Made by a program: the position numbers and the translations under genes. Of a stretch of DNA of 64,000 bases, positions 17,105 to 28,118 are shown in pieces; position 1 is the first letter of the stretch; the number at the start of each line of letters is the position of its first letter. Source of the stretch: Thiosulfatihalobacter marinus (GTDB taxonomy: Bacteria > Pseudomonadota > Alphaproteobacteria > Rhodobacterales > Rhodobacteraceae); the NCBI RefSeq assembly GCF_016019955.1, contig NZ_JAECRZ010000011.1:1-64000 (forward strand), read 5' to 3'. The notes below the pieces were generated by a model. The model was given only the letters and a program-made list of their open reading frames with translations. It ran no database searches and had not been told where the DNA came from.

Positions 17105-18469
17105 TCAGCCTGTGCCCGCCTCGGCGGTGATGGCTGTTTCCACAATCGTCAGGGCTGTTTCCAGATCCCGTGAAGAGATGGTCATTGGTGGTGAAAGCGT
17201 CAGAACGTTGCCCGCGCTGATCTTGAAGCTGAGCCCGTCGTTCAGGCATCGATAATATATCCGTTCGGCGGTGGCGAAATCGGGCTCTTTCGTGATCCCG
17301 TCTTGCACGATCTCGATGCCGAACATCAGGCCGCGCCCGCGAATATCTCCGATCAGGGGGCAGGTTTGCGCGAAGGCGCGCAGCCGATCCATCGACCGCG
17401 CCCCAAGCTGCGCCGCGCGTTCAATCAGGCCTTCCGTTTCGATAACGTCCAGTGTCGCCAACGCGGCGGCGGCTGTCACCGGGTTCTTTTCATGGGTGTA
17501 GTGGCCAATGGCGAAATCACCGCAAATATCCAGATCCGCCCGTGCGATCACCGCCGCGATTGGCAGGATACCACCGCCCAGTGCTTTGCCCAGGGTAACG
17601 ATATCCGGGACGATCCCGTCATGTTCGAACGCAAACATCCTGCCGGTTTTCCCAAGACCGGTTGGAATTTCGTCAAGGATCAACAGTGTTCCATGCTTGT
17701 CACAGGCCGCCCGGACCGCCTTCCAGAACCCCGGTGGCGGTACGTAAGGCACCGCGCGCATCGGCTCGGCGATAACGGCGGCCACGTCGCCTTCGCGCCC
17801 CAGAACGTAATCCACCATGTTCGCGCAGGCCAGCGCGCAGCTTTCCGGACCGGCGTGACCATAGGGACAGCGATAGCAGGTGAATGGGGCGACATGTTCG
17901 GTTCCCGGCAGAAGGGGGCCGGCGATGTGACTGCGGAATGTCGCTTCGCCGCCAACCGAGGCCGCGCCGAACCCGGCGCCGTGAAAGGACTCCCAGAATG
18001 ACAGCGTCTTGAACCGTCCCGTCGCCGCGCGGGCGATCTTGAGAGCGACCTCGTTGGCGTCCGATCCGCCGGTTGTGAACAGAACCTTGGACAGGTTGTC
18101 CGGCGCAATGGCCGCCAGTTTTTCGGCCAGTTGCACGGCGGGTTCGTTGGTAAACCGGCGTGGCGCAAAAGGCAGGGCATCCAGCTGCGCCTTGATCGCG
18201 GTGATCACACGGGGGTGGCCATAGCCGATATGGTGGACCGAGTTGCCATGGAAATCCATGTAGCGCCGCCCGTCCAGATCCTCGATCCAGATCCCTTCGG
18301 CCCGTACAATCGTGGATAGGCAGGGGCTGGAGAGGCTTTGATGCAGGAATGCGTTTGCGTCCCGTTCCAGCAAAGGCGCAGAGACCGGACCGATCCGATC
18401 CCGCGCCCATTTTTGCCGCTCTGGCGAGGTATTGGATTCACCCTCGGTATGCGCGATATCCCGCGTCAT
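17105..18469 (-). CDS. pbfA: PLP-dependent (R)-1-hydroxy-2-aminoethylphosphonate ammonia-lyase
   Basis: Class III aminotransferase-fold PLP enzyme, 454 residues. Key residues are D266 ([10 protein letters not shown]) and the PLP lysine K295 (LGKALGGG), with the phosphate-binding [13 protein letters not shown] segment. Sequence alone would suit many omega-aminotransferases; the assignment rests on position after phnY, phnA and phnW, where the PbfA group converts hydroxylated aminoethylphosphonate to phosphonoacetaldehyde with loss of ammonia. The ATG was chosen because it overlaps the phnY stop (ATGA); the longer frame lies over phnY. An insertion with cysteines ([19 protein letters not shown], about residues 198-215) is unusual for plain aminotransferases. 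Confidence 0.8.
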   Translation of the reverse strand: MTRDIAHTEGESNTSPERQKWARDRIGPVSAPLLERDANAFLHQSLSSPCLSTIVRAEGIWIEDLDGRRYMDFHGNSVHHIGYGHPRVITAIKAQLDALPFAPRRFTNEPAVQLAEKLAAIAPDNLSKVLFTTGGSDANEVALKIARAATGRFKTLSFWESFHGAGFGAASVGGEATFRSHIAGPLLPGTEHVAPFTCYRCPYGHAGPESCALACANMVDYVLGREGDVAAVIAEPMRAVPYVPPPGFWKAVRAACDKHGTLLILDEIPTGLGKTGRMFAFEHDGIVPDIVTLGKALGGGILPIAAVIARADLDICGDFAIGHYTHEKNPVTAAAALATLDVIETEGLIERAAQLGARSMDRLRAFAQTCPLIGDIRGRGLMFGIEIVQDGITKEPDFATAERIYYRCLNDGLSFKISAGNVLTLSPPMTISSRDLETALTIVETAITAEAGTG

Positions 18470-19914
18470 TCCGGCCAGGGCAGCGAATAGGTTTTGACGT
18501 TCGTGAAAAATTTCATCGCTTCGATCACACCTTCCTTGACGCCATTGCCGCTGTCCTTGATGCCGCCGAACGGGGACATTTCGATCCGGTAGCCGGGTTG
18601 CTCCCAGATATTGCAGGTGCCGACATTCAGCCCGTTGATAAAGGCGATGGCCCGGTTGAGATCGTTTGTGCACACCCCCGAGGACAGGCCGAATTCCGTC
18701 GCGTTCGAGATTGCCATGACCCGCGCGTCATCGTCGGGAACCCGCACGATCGGGATGATCGGGCCAAAGGTTTCTTCCATCACCAACGCGCTGTCATACG
18801 GAACCTTGTCGACAACGATCGGGGGCAGCAAGGCGCCCTGGCGCCCCGGGTGATACAGGATTTCGGCCCCCTGTTGCGCCGCTTGCAGAACGCGGTCTTC
18901 AAACAGCGCGGCGGCCTGTTCGTGGATCACACAGCCCAGTTCGGTGTCGGGGTCCAACGGATCGCCGAAGCGGATCCTGCGCGCCTTTTCCAGAACCAGC
19001 GGCACAAATCTTTCGGCCACGCTTTCCTGCACCAGAATACGCTTGATCGCCGTACAACGCTGGCCGGAATTGCCTGTCGCCCCGGCCACGGCGATGGCGG
19101 CGGCCTTGTCCAGATCGTCATCGCCCAGATCGTTCAGCACGATCAGCGGGTCATTGCCGCCCAGTTCCAGCGCGGTTCGCTTGTAGCCTGCCTTGGCCGC
19201 AATCATCTTTCCGACAGGCACACCGCCGGTGAAAGTGATGATGTCGATATTGTCGTTGACGATCATCTCGTCGCCGATATCCCCGGGCCAGCCGGTGACC
19301 ACCTGGAACATTTCCGGCGGCAATCCGGCCTCGTACAGGATGTCGGCCAGCGCCAGGGCGGTCAGCGGGGTCAGTTCGGTAGGTTTGCAGACCATGCAGT
19401 TGTTGGTGGCGATGGCGGGAGCGATCTTGTGGCTGACCATGTTCAGCGGATGATTGAACGGGGTGATCGCGCTGATGGCGCGGACCGGTTCGCGCTTGGT
19501 GAAGATCTTGCGCGCCTTGCCGTTATGCGTCAGATCGCAGGAAAAAATCTCGCCATCGTCCTTCAGTGCCTGGGCGGCCGCGAACTGATACACATCCTGG
19601 GCACGCTTGGTCTCGTATATCGCGTGCTGGTGGCAAATACCCAGTTCCAACACCAGCCACCTGGCCAGATAATCACGTTTTTCCCCGATCAGCTCTCCGG
19701 TGCGTTGCAGGATCTGGCTGCGCTCGTACCGTGTAAGGCGGGGGTGATAATTCGCGGCGATTTCAAAGGCTTTTCGCGCGTGTTCGGCTGTGCCGGCGGG
19801 AACGGTGCCAACCAGTTCGCCGGTATAGGGATAGTGAACCGGCACGGTGTTTTCGGCAAACACGACCTTGCCACCGATACGCATACCTTCGTTTCGAATT
19901 TGGAGTTGCGCCAT
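18466..19914 (-). CDS. phnY: Phosphonoacetaldehyde dehydrogenase
   Basis: NAD-dependent aldehyde dehydrogenase of 482 residues that oxidises phosphonoacetaldehyde to phosphonoacetate. Catalytic residues are C287 in NSGQRCTAI and E250 in [10 protein letters not shown]; the coenzyme region shows ITPFNHPLN and FTGGVPVGK. The family is broad, but it lies between phnA and pbfA in a phnWAY arrangement, so the substrate is well supported. The ATG at 19914 ([10 protein letters not shown]) was chosen because AAGG is immediately upstream; an ATG 15 bp earlier is possible. It begins 16 bp after the phnA stop. Confidence 0.9.
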   Translation of the reverse strand: MAQLQIRNEGMRIGGKVVFAENTVPVHYPYTGELVGTVPAGTAEHARKAFEIAANYHPRLTRYERSQILQRTGELIGEKRDYLARWLVLELGICHQHAIYETKRAQDVYQFAAAQALKDDGEIFSCDLTHNGKARKIFTKREPVRAISAITPFNHPLNMVSHKIAPAIATNNCMVCKPTELTPLTALALADILYEAGLPPEMFQVVTGWPGDIGDEMIVNDNIDIITFTGGVPVGKMIAAKAGYKRTALELGGNDPLIVLNDLGDDDLDKAAAIAVAGATGNSGQRCTAIKRILVQESVAERFVPLVLEKARRIRFGDPLDPDTELGCVIHEQAAALFEDRVLQAAQQGAEILYHPGRQGALLPPIVVDKVPYDSALVMEETFGPIIPIVRVPDDDARVMAISNATEFGLSSGVCTNDLNRAIAFINGLNVGTCNIWEQPGYRIEMSPFGGIKDSGNGVKEGVIEAMKFFTNVKTYSLPWPE

Positions 19915-19930
19915 TGCCTTGTCCCGCATC

Positions 19931-21175
19931 CTAAAGTGCCGCCGCCATTGTGGCGTAGAAAAACGCATCGAAATTGCGCAGCACCGGAGCGTCGGGCAGG
20001 TCAAGTGCCTTGTTGACGATGAAGGGCACTTCCTGTTCTGTCAGCCCCCCATGGCTGCGCAGGGGTTCCTTGAGCGCGGCGAGATCGTGGCGATGCTCGG
20101 ACGTGCCGATACAGATATTTTCGCCCGAGACCATCACGATATCCCCGATCCGGTCGCCCGGCAGTTCGAAGCGACGGATCGCGTCTTCCCTGGGGATGAC
20201 CAGCATCATGCCCTCCAATGCGCGCAGCCGGGTGATGATGTCGTCGCGGTCTGCCCCTTCGGGCAGATAGGCCGTCGCGAAAGACCCCAGCGCGCCGTGG
20301 TGCACCACGTAAGGATCGGTAATCGGCAGGATCACCCGGCCCGCATCCTTGCCCAGCCACGTATCCAGAAGATCCTGCGCGTAGATCACATTGGGCGTGC
20401 CATCGGCGTGATGTTTCGGCTTCATGCCATGGTCCGCAGTGACCACAATGGCCGCGCCAAGCGCATCAAGCTGCGCCAGATAGCGATCGAACATGGCATA
20501 AAAATCCAGCGCGCCCTGTTCGTGGGGGGCGAATTTGTGCTGAATGTAGTCGGTTGTCGACAGGTACATCACGTCGGGCTTGAATTCGTTCAGCAGCTTG
20601 ACGCCGGCTGCGAACACGAACTCGCTCAGCTCTGCCGAATACACTTCGGGCACGTCCATGCCCAACCATGCGCTGGCATTGTCGATGCCGTGCTTATCCC
20701 TTGTTGTCTCGCCCGCGCGTTCCGAGGAAAACGCCACCGCGCGATCTTCGTCGAATTTCAGGCCCGCCCCCAGCAAGGCTCTCAGCTTGTCCTTGGCCGT
20801 CACCACCGCCACGCGGGCACCGGCCTGATAAAACTGCGAAAACAAGGTTGGCGCGCGCAGAAAGCGCACGTCATTCATCATCACCTCTTCGCCGCTGTCC
20901 GGATCGATCAGATAGTTGCCGCAAATGCCGTGAACGCTTGGCGGGCGCCCGGTTGCGATCGACAGGTTGTTGGGGTTGGTAAAGCTGGGGATGACGGAAT
21001 GGGCCAGCCGGTCTGTTCCGGTTTCGCGCATGTGCTTGAGCGTGGGCATCAGCCCCTTGGCGATGGCCACATCCAGATATTCCGGCTCGCAACCGTCCAG
21101 ACAGATCGCGACCGCAGGCACTTTGGGAAACGGATATGCGCGGTCGTTGGCCGTGACCGGGGCTTGGATGTTCAT
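19931..21175 (-). CDS. phnA: Phosphonoacetate hydrolase
   Basis: Alkaline-phosphatase superfamily enzyme of 414 residues that cuts the C-P bond of phosphonoacetate, giving acetate and phosphate, with zinc. The nucleophile Thr66 is in [15 protein letters not shown]; the first metal Asp is D27 in [11 protein letters not shown]; further ligands are in [18 protein letters not shown] (Asp, His) and [16 protein letters not shown] (Asp-His), and HGGL near the C-terminus. Length and motifs match phosphonoacetate hydrolases rather than nucleotide pyrophosphatases. It is the second gene of the 2-aminoethylphosphonate operon. Confidence 0.94.
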   Translation of the reverse strand: MNIQAPVTANDRAYPFPKVPAVAICLDGCEPEYLDVAIAKGLMPTLKHMRETGTDRLAHSVIPSFTNPNNLSIATGRPPSVHGICGNYLIDPDSGEEVMMNDVRFLRAPTLFSQFYQAGARVAVVTAKDKLRALLGAGLKFDEDRAVAFSSERAGETTRDKHGIDNASAWLGMDVPEVYSAELSEFVFAAGVKLLNEFKPDVMYLSTTDYIQHKFAPHEQGALDFYAMFDRYLAQLDALGAAIVVTADHGMKPKHHADGTPNVIYAQDLLDTWLGKDAGRVILPITDPYVVHHGALGSFATAYLPEGADRDDIITRLRALEGMMLVIPREDAIRRFELPGDRIGDIVMVSGENICIGTSEHRHDLAALKEPLRSHGGLTEQEVPFIVNKALDLPDAPVLRNFDAFFYATMAAAL

Positions 21176-21199
21176 AGGGGATTTCCTTTGTCAGTCATT

Positions 21200-22375
21200 T
21201 CAGGCGGCCAGCTTGCCGCGTTCTTTCAGGGCTTCGGGCGAGGGCGCCGCCGATTCAACCCCCATATCGTCCAGTGCGCGACGGGCCGCCCGGACCACCT
21301 GCCGCATGACATGTTCGTCCATTTGCCCGATACAGCCAATCCGAAAGCTGTCGGCGACGGTCAACTTGCCGGGATAGATGATAAAGCCCTGCTGTTTCAT
21401 CAGCGCGTAGAAGCGATCAAAGCCGAATTGGGGATCGGCCGGGCAGAAAAACGTCACGATGATCGGGCTGAGCCAACGGTCTTTCAGAAGCGTTTCAAAG
21501 CCAAGCCCGCGCATCCCGTCCACCAGCACATCGCGATTGCGCGCATAGCGGGCACCGCGCGCGGCCACGCCGCCTTCGGCCTCGTGCGCCTTCAGGGCGG
21601 CGGCGAATGCCGCAACCACATGCGTCGGCGGGGTAAACCGCCATTGGCCGGTGCGCTGCATATGCGCCCACTGATCATGCACATCCAGGCAAAGCGAGTG
21701 GCTGTTGCCCTCTGCCCGGATCAGCGCCTCTTTTCGCGCAAGCACAAACCCGAAGCCCGGCACGCCCTCGATGCATTTGTTGGCCGATGACACCATTGCC
21801 TCGCATTGAACGCTGTCCGGGTTCAGCGCAACGGCGCCGAATGCCGACATCGAATCGATCAGAAGCGTCCTGCCTTCGCCCTGTACGGCCCGTGAAATTT
21901 CCTCGATCGGGTTGAGAATGCCCGAGCTTGTTTCGCAATGCACGGCGAACACATGGGTGATGGCCGGATCGTCGCGCAGAATCCGGGTCACTTCATCGGC
22001 ACGCGGGGGAAAGTAATCGCCCTTGTTCAGAACCACGTGATCCCGCCGCAGATATTGCAGTGTCCTGGCTGCGCGAAGCCCATAGGCGCCATTGGCCAAT
22101 ACAAGAACCTTACCGGTGTCCGGGACAAAAGAGCCAAGCATCGCCTCAACCGCAAACGATCCCGACCCCTGTATCGGAACGCAGTCGTACGCCTCGTTCC
22201 CGCGCCCCAGCATCGCGACGAGGCGGCTGCGGATGTCCTGGGTCATCTGCCGGAAATCGCCGTCCCAGCTGCCCCAGTCGCGCAACATGGCCTGCTTGGT
22301 TTCAAATGAGGTAGTCAGGGGGCCTGGCGTGAGCAAATAGGGCTCGCCCAGATGAGGGGGCGGTAGTGCCTGCAT
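21200..22375 (-). CDS. phnW: 2-aminoethylphosphonate--pyruvate transaminase
   Basis: Class V aminotransferase, 391 residues, transferring the amino group of 2-aminoethylphosphonate to pyruvate to yield phosphonoacetaldehyde and alanine. The PLP lysine is K200 in MVSSANKCIEGVPGF, the PLP aspartate is in LLIDSMSAFGAV, and the start LLTPGPLTTS and DWGSWDGDF are diagnostic for PhnW. A good ribosome site AGGAG precedes the ATG. It is the first gene of the phnW-phnA-phnY-pbfA operon, read away from the LysR regulator. Confidence 0.95.
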   Translation of the reverse strand: MQALPPPHLGEPYLLTPGPLTTSFETKQAMLRDWGSWDGDFRQMTQDIRSRLVAMLGRGNEAYDCVPIQGSGSFAVEAMLGSFVPDTGKVLVLANGAYGLRAARTLQYLRRDHVVLNKGDYFPPRADEVTRILRDDPAITHVFAVHCETSSGILNPIEEISRAVQGEGRTLLIDSMSAFGAVALNPDSVQCEAMVSSANKCIEGVPGFGFVLARKEALIRAEGNSHSLCLDVHDQWAHMQRTGQWRFTPPTHVVAAFAAALKAHEAEGGVAARGARYARNRDVLVDGMRGLGFETLLKDRWLSPIIVTFFCPADPQFGFDRFYALMKQQGFIIYPGKLTVADSFRIGCIGQMDEHVMRQVVRAARRALDDMGVESAAPSPEALKERGKLAA

Positions 22376-22415
22376 CGAAAATCTCCTGATCGACAGGACT
22401 GTTGTCGCAGAAAAT

Positions 22416-22434
22416 CAATGGATATATGAAATTG
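22416..22434. promoter_or_regulatory. LysR-type box between phnW and its regulator
   Basis: The 107-bp divergent gap contains the dyad CAAT-N11-ATTG (22416-22434), which includes the T-N11-A core of LysR-type binding sites, centred about midway between the two genes. A TATACT hexamer on the minus strand nearby could be the phnW -10 box, though no good -35 was found. Function inferred from position and symmetry. Confidence 0.55.
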
Positions 22435-22482
22435 AAAAAAGTGTCGGTAGTATAGGCCAGATTTATATAAGGGCGGAATGCC

Positions 22483-23364
22483 ATGAACCACACGCAAATA
22501 CGTGCGTTTCACGCCGTTGCGATGCTGGGCAGTTTCTCGAAAGCCGCGGAGAAGCTGCTGCTGACCCAGCCAGCCATTTCCGAACAGGTCAGGCGGCTTG
22601 AACAGGAAAACGACATGTTGCTGTTTCAAAGAAGCCGCAAGGGCGCGCAGCTAACGCCGGATGGCGCAAGCCTGTTTCACCTGACCAAACGGTATTTCGC
22701 CATCGAGGATGAAATCGACGACTGCCTGAAGGAATGGAATGCGCGTTTGGCTGGTCATCTTCGGCTTGTGGCCGATTCCGCGCAGCATGTTACCGATCTG
22801 GTCTGTCGCTTTCGGGCGCGGTATCCTTCGGTCAGGATCACGATCCGGTCGGGAAATACACAGACCGTTTTCAATGAGTTGCGCGCCTACAACGCAGAGA
22901 TCGGCGTGGTTGGCAGCCCACCCCAGGCCAGAGAAATGGTCGCTCTGAACATCGGAGCTTCGCCCATCATTGCCTTTGCACATCGTGATTTCCTTTCCGA
23001 GGCAAGAAGCGGCATGACCCTGGCGGAACTTGCGCAATACCCGCTTGTCCTGCGAGAGGACGGTTCCAAGACCCGCCAGCATATCCTGGACGGAGCACGG
23101 CAATCAGGGGTCAGGATCGCACCGGCCTTCGAGGTGGAGGGGCGCGAAGCGGTCCGGTCGATAGTACTTTCGGGCGGGGGCATCGGGTTTGTGTCCGAGG
23201 CGGAATTTGGCCCCGACGAACGTCTGGCGCCCATTCAAATCCTGGATTTGAAAGCCCGAATGCCCGAATCAATCGTTCATCTGTCCCAGCGCGGCGACGT
23301 GCGCCTGATCCGAACCTTCATGGACTTTGCCGTTGCCTCCACAAGGCAGGAGGGCACAGGCTGA
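22483..23364 (+). CDS. LysR family regulator of 2-aminoethylphosphonate genes
   Basis: LysR-type regulator, 293 residues. The winged HTH is at 1-60 (MNHTQIRAFHAVAMLGSFSKAAEKLLLTQ split by usual spacing, then QPAISEQVRRLEQENDMLLFQRS). The C-terminal two-lobed effector domain starts about residue 90 (LRLVADSAQHVTDLVCRFRARYP). It is divergent from phnW, with a T-N11-A box between, so it most likely activates the operon in the presence of aminoethylphosphonate or an intermediate, as AepR-like LysR proteins do in other proteobacteria. The ligand is inference. Confidence 0.92.
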   Translation: MNHTQIRAFHAVAMLGSFSKAAEKLLLTQPAISEQVRRLEQENDMLLFQRSRKGAQLTPDGASLFHLTKRYFAIEDEIDDCLKEWNARLAGHLRLVADSAQHVTDLVCRFRARYPSVRITIRSGNTQTVFNELRAYNAEIGVVGSPPQAREMVALNIGASPIIAFAHRDFLSEARSGMTLAELAQYPLVLREDGSKTRQHILDGARQSGVRIAPAFEVEGREAVRSIVLSGGGIGFVSEAEFGPDERLAPIQILDLKARMPESIVHLSQRGDVRLIRTFMDFAVASTRQEGTG

Positions 23365-23406
23365 ACCGGCATTGGGAATGCGTGTCCCCCCAAAAGTAAC
23401 GTATGT

Positions 23407-25455
<2,049 letters not shown>

Positions 25456-25482
25456 TCACCAAAACGTAAACCCCCGCGCCTG

Positions 25483-25656
25483 TCACGCGGGACGCCGCGT
25501 CATGGCCGCACCCACCGCGCGGTGCCGTTGCGTCGGATCCGGCGACTCACGGTTAATGGCCTTGCCCTGCTGCAAATCCGGCATCGGTATCGCGTCGGTT
25601 TCGCGGCGGTATCGATCCGCCAGATCGCACGGTGAACACACCGCCCGATGCGTCAA
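25483..25656 (-). CDS. Possible small protein, 57 residues
   Basis: A short open frame upstream of fadH on the same strand, with a TTG start at 25656 or an ATG at 25584 for a 33-residue form. The product reads plausibly (DLADRYRRETDAIP, INRESPDPTQRHRAVG, ending MTRRPA) with polar, coding-like codon choice, but there is no recognised family and the ribosome site is poor. The frame stays open further upstream into the hairpin region without an ATG. It could be a degenerate gene or part of the fadH leader. Confidence 0.27.
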   Translation of the reverse strand: MTHRAVCSPCDLADRYRRETDAIPMPDLQQGKAINRESPDPTQRHRAVGAAMTRRPA

Positions 25657-25683
25657 CGCTCCGTCACGGACCCAGAACCGCGC

Positions 25684-25771
25684 CCGGCCTTCTTTTGGCC
25701 GGAAATATCCCGGGGGAGTCGCCCCTTGGGCGACGGGGGCAGCGCCCCCCCAGGCTCAGCTCGGCTGAGCC
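25684..25771. repeat. Array of four adjacent perfect hairpins
   Basis: CCGGCC-(7)-GGCCGG at 25684-25702; GTCGCCC-CTT-GGGCGAC at 25718-25734; GGGGGC-AGC-GCCCCC at 25735-25749; GGCTCAGC-TCG-GCTGAGCC at 25753-25771. The last three have 6-8 bp perfect stems and exactly 3-nt loops, back to back. Between the first two lies a minus-strand copy of the local extragenic motif (CGGGATATTTCCGGCCAAAAG). The array follows the 3' end of the 125-residue gene on the minus strand, so it may stop or stabilise that transcript. Confidence 0.7.
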
Positions 25772-25820
25772 GCCGAAAGCCGCCCAGCCTGGCGCCGGCC
25801 CAACAGGCGCCGCCCGGGCG

Positions 25821-26198
25821 CTACATGGTTTCCACGCAATGGCGGCGGAAGGCGCGCTTGAGCATGTCCAGCTCGGCGCGCAAAAGATCGATCTCTGCGC
25901 GGATATCATCGGCCAGCGCCTCGCCGGCGATGAAGGTGATCGTGTCCAGCCGCTCGCCCGAGGCGCGGTCGCTGATGACAAGCGTCTGCACCCCGTCATT
26001 CAGGCTTTCGGACGGGATCGGGATGCGCAGCGCCCAGCCATCGCTGTCGTCATGCGGCGCGACCGCGACATCGGGCACCGGTTTCTGCCGATAGGTGACA
26101 TCGACCACCGGTTCCGGCCCGCTGCCGCCCTCGTAGCGCAGCACGCCCTCCCAGGCGCCTTCGAACAGCCGGGTCTTGGTCAGGGTCAGTTGGCTCAT
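25821..26198 (-). CDS. Conserved hypothetical protein, 125 residues
   Basis: Unrecognised protein. It has an N-terminal beta-rich part (TLTKTRLFEGAWEGVLRYEGG ... PVPDVAVAPHDDSDGWALRI) resembling a small carbohydrate- or ligand-binding sandwich, and a C-terminal amphipathic helix rich in Glu, Leu and Arg (IRAEIDLLRAELDMLKRAF) suggesting a coiled coil. It starts 33 bp after the stop of the DUF6478-type gene on the same strand, so the two are probably co-transcribed. The hairpin array follows its stop. No catalytic motif is visible. Confidence 0.72.
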   Translation of the reverse strand: MSQLTLTKTRLFEGAWEGVLRYEGGSGPEPVVDVTYRQKPVPDVAVAPHDDSDGWALRIPIPSESLNDGVQTLVISDRASGERLDTITFIAGEALADDIRAEIDLLRAELDMLKRAFRRHCVETM

Positions 26199-26231
26199 GG
26201 TCCGTATCCTTGGGGTTGGCTTGCGGCAGGG

Positions 26232-27005
26232 TCAGAATTCCGCGCGCGGGCGGCGCGAAAAGGTCAGGTCCCGCAAGATGACCTGGTTCATCTCGGGGCC
26301 TTCGAAAATCAGATCGAGCCACATCTGCTCGACACGTTTTTCATTGAGGTTGGAATAGGCGAGATCGAATTCGACACGGATATCTTCTTCGTGCAAGGGC
26401 AGTTCGCGCACGATCTGTTCGGTATTGGGGCCGTGGCGGATATTGAGCCGGGCAAAGATTTCCAGCGGTTTTTCCATTTCCACGATGGTATCGACGCGCA
26501 CCACGTGGTTGCGACGCAGCCCCTCGACCGAACTGGGCGGCAGGTCCACCACCAGCGACAGGAACGATCCGTCAAAGCGAAACACGTCCATGCGCAGGCC
26601 AAAAGGGGCCAGATCGCGATCGCGGGTGTTGCGCAGCTGGCGCAGCGTCAGTTCCGAAATCCGGCAATCGTGAAACAGGGTGACCTCGTTGCCCAGCATC
26701 TGCTTGTTCTGCACGGCCGCGCGTCCCTTGAGCGCCAGCGGCTCGCGCCACAGCGCGGGGCGCCACGCCCAATCGGTGCCGTGGGGTTTGGGAAAGGCGT
26801 TGGAACCGATCACCGGCAGGGCCAGCCGGCTTTCGGCCACCGAGATCAGCGTATCGAGGTGCTGGCGCAAGACGCGCGCGCCCCGGCGCTGGGTGCGCAG
26901 GGTCGCCAGATCCGCATCCGCCGCCCTGCGTGCATTGCGCGCCCAATAGCGGGCGAGCCCGTTCTGGTAGATTCGCTGGAGAAAGTTTCTGCCCTGCGCC
27001 ATCAT
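26232..27005 (-). CDS. DUF6478-type protein
   Basis: Protein of 257 residues, probably the DUF6478 family of Rhodobacteraceae; the family name is from memory, the gene itself is well supported. The start MMAQGRNFLQRIYQNGLARYW was chosen because upstream sequence is antisense to the divergent CPBP gene and looks non-coding. Conserved-looking blocks are LPVIGSNAFPKPHGTDWAWRP, EVTLFHDCRISELTLRQLRN, RMDVFRFDGSFLSLVVDLP, EIFARLNIRHGPNTEQIVRE and the acidic end block MWLDLIFEGPEMNQV. It has no signal peptide or membrane segment. Function unknown; co-transcribed with the 125-residue gene. Confidence 0.8.
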   Translation of the reverse strand: MMAQGRNFLQRIYQNGLARYWARNARRAADADLATLRTQRRGARVLRQHLDTLISVAESRLALPVIGSNAFPKPHGTDWAWRPALWREPLALKGRAAVQNKQMLGNEVTLFHDCRISELTLRQLRNTRDRDLAPFGLRMDVFRFDGSFLSLVVDLPPSSVEGLRRNHVVRVDTIVEMEKPLEIFARLNIRHGPNTEQIVRELPLHEEDIRVEFDLAYSNLNEKRVEQMWLDLIFEGPEMNQVILRDLTFSRRPRAEF

Positions 27006-27173
27006 GCCCCCGTTTGCCCCGAATTGTTTCCGATGACGCAACAATGCGCGCCCGGCTTTTTCATTATTTACCCAATTGGTTGCCATGAAACAAACGCACA
27101 TTTTCGGATTATTCAGGGAAGACGCCAGAAACCGGTGGTTTCCCTGTCGCGTGGGATAAGCTAGGGCGATGTC

Positions 27174-28055
27174 ATGAGCGCATATGATCCCCATGACACC
27201 CTGATAGCCCCGGCCCGCCCCAGCGCGGCGCTGGGGCGGCTGATTTTTGGTATTGCCGTTCTGGTGATGACGTTTGTCGTGCTGAACATCCTGTGGTTCG
27301 GCATGGTGCGCCGTCTGCCCGAGGCCGCAGAGATTTTCCGCGAGATCCAGCAGGGCGACACGGTGCGCGGCATGGTGTTCTTGCTGGGCAGTTTCATCTC
27401 GTTGCTGGGGGCGTTGGGTGTGGCGCTGCGCGTGGCGCATGGGCGCGGCATGAGAAGCCTTCTTGGGCCGTTGCGGCACCTCCTGGGGCAGGGCGCCCGG
27501 GTGTTTCGCGCCAGCGCCCTGGTGTTCCTGGTGGTGTTTTTTTTGCCGATGCCCGCCGACCTGGCGCCGGAGCGGGCGATGGGCCTGGGGCGCTGGCTGA
27601 CGCTGGTGCCGCTTAGCCTGGGGTTGTTGCTGTTGCAAAGCGGGACCGAGGAGCTGCTGTTTCGTGGCTATCTGCAAAGCCAGCTGGCGGCCCGGTTCCG
27701 CCACCCGGCGATCTGGATCGGGGTGCCCAGCCTGGTGTTTGGCCTGCTGCATTATGATCCGGCCACTTATGGCGATGCCGCTGTCTGGCCAGTGGTCTGG
27801 GCGTTTTTCTTTGGGGTGGTCGCGGGCGATCTGACGGCGCGGTCTGGATCTCTGGGGCCGGCGCTGGCGCTGCACGTGGCCAATAATTTCGCGGCTGTCA
27901 GCCTGACCGCGATGGATGGTTATTGGGACGGCCTTGCGCTTTATACCCTGCCGGTCGGGCCGGGAGACAGCGCGGCGCTGATGCGGCTGATGCCGATCGA
28001 GGGGGCCGTGCTGCTTTGTGTCTGGCTGGCGGCGCGGATTGCCTTGCGACGTTGA
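27174..28055 (+). CDS. CPBP family intramembrane metalloprotease
   Basis: Membrane protein of 293 residues of the CAAX/ABI (CPBP) family. The core motifs are GTEELLFRGYL (E159, E160, R164), FGLLHYD (H193) and LHVANN (H234, N237/238), which form the intramembrane zinc site. At least six hydrophobic helices are visible, including LIFGIAVLVMTFVVLNIL and FRASALVFLVVFFLPM. Bacterial members process prenylated or other membrane proteins, or give bacteriocin self-immunity. It starts after a divergent AT-rich gap and precedes accD by 63 bp. Target unknown. Confidence 0.9.
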   Translation: MSAYDPHDTLIAPARPSAALGRLIFGIAVLVMTFVVLNILWFGMVRRLPEAAEIFREIQQGDTVRGMVFLLGSFISLLGALGVALRVAHGRGMRSLLGPLRHLLGQGARVFRASALVFLVVFFLPMPADLAPERAMGLGRWLTLVPLSLGLLLLQSGTEELLFRGYLQSQLAARFRHPAIWIGVPSLVFGLLHYDPATYGDAAVWPVVWAFFFGVVAGDLTARSGSLGPALALHVANNFAAVSLTAMDGYWDGLALYTLPVGPGDSAALMRLMPIEGAVLLCVWLAARIALRR

Positions 28056-28118
28056 TTGCATTTCGCGTCCGGTCGGCCTATTTCAGCTGTGTTGCGAAGG
28101 CAAAAGGCGAAAGAGCGC

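Noticed and set aside
19847-21790. A 647-residue plus-strand frame
   Set aside because: Antisense to phnA and phnW. The translation is His/Arg/Gln-rich without family motifs.
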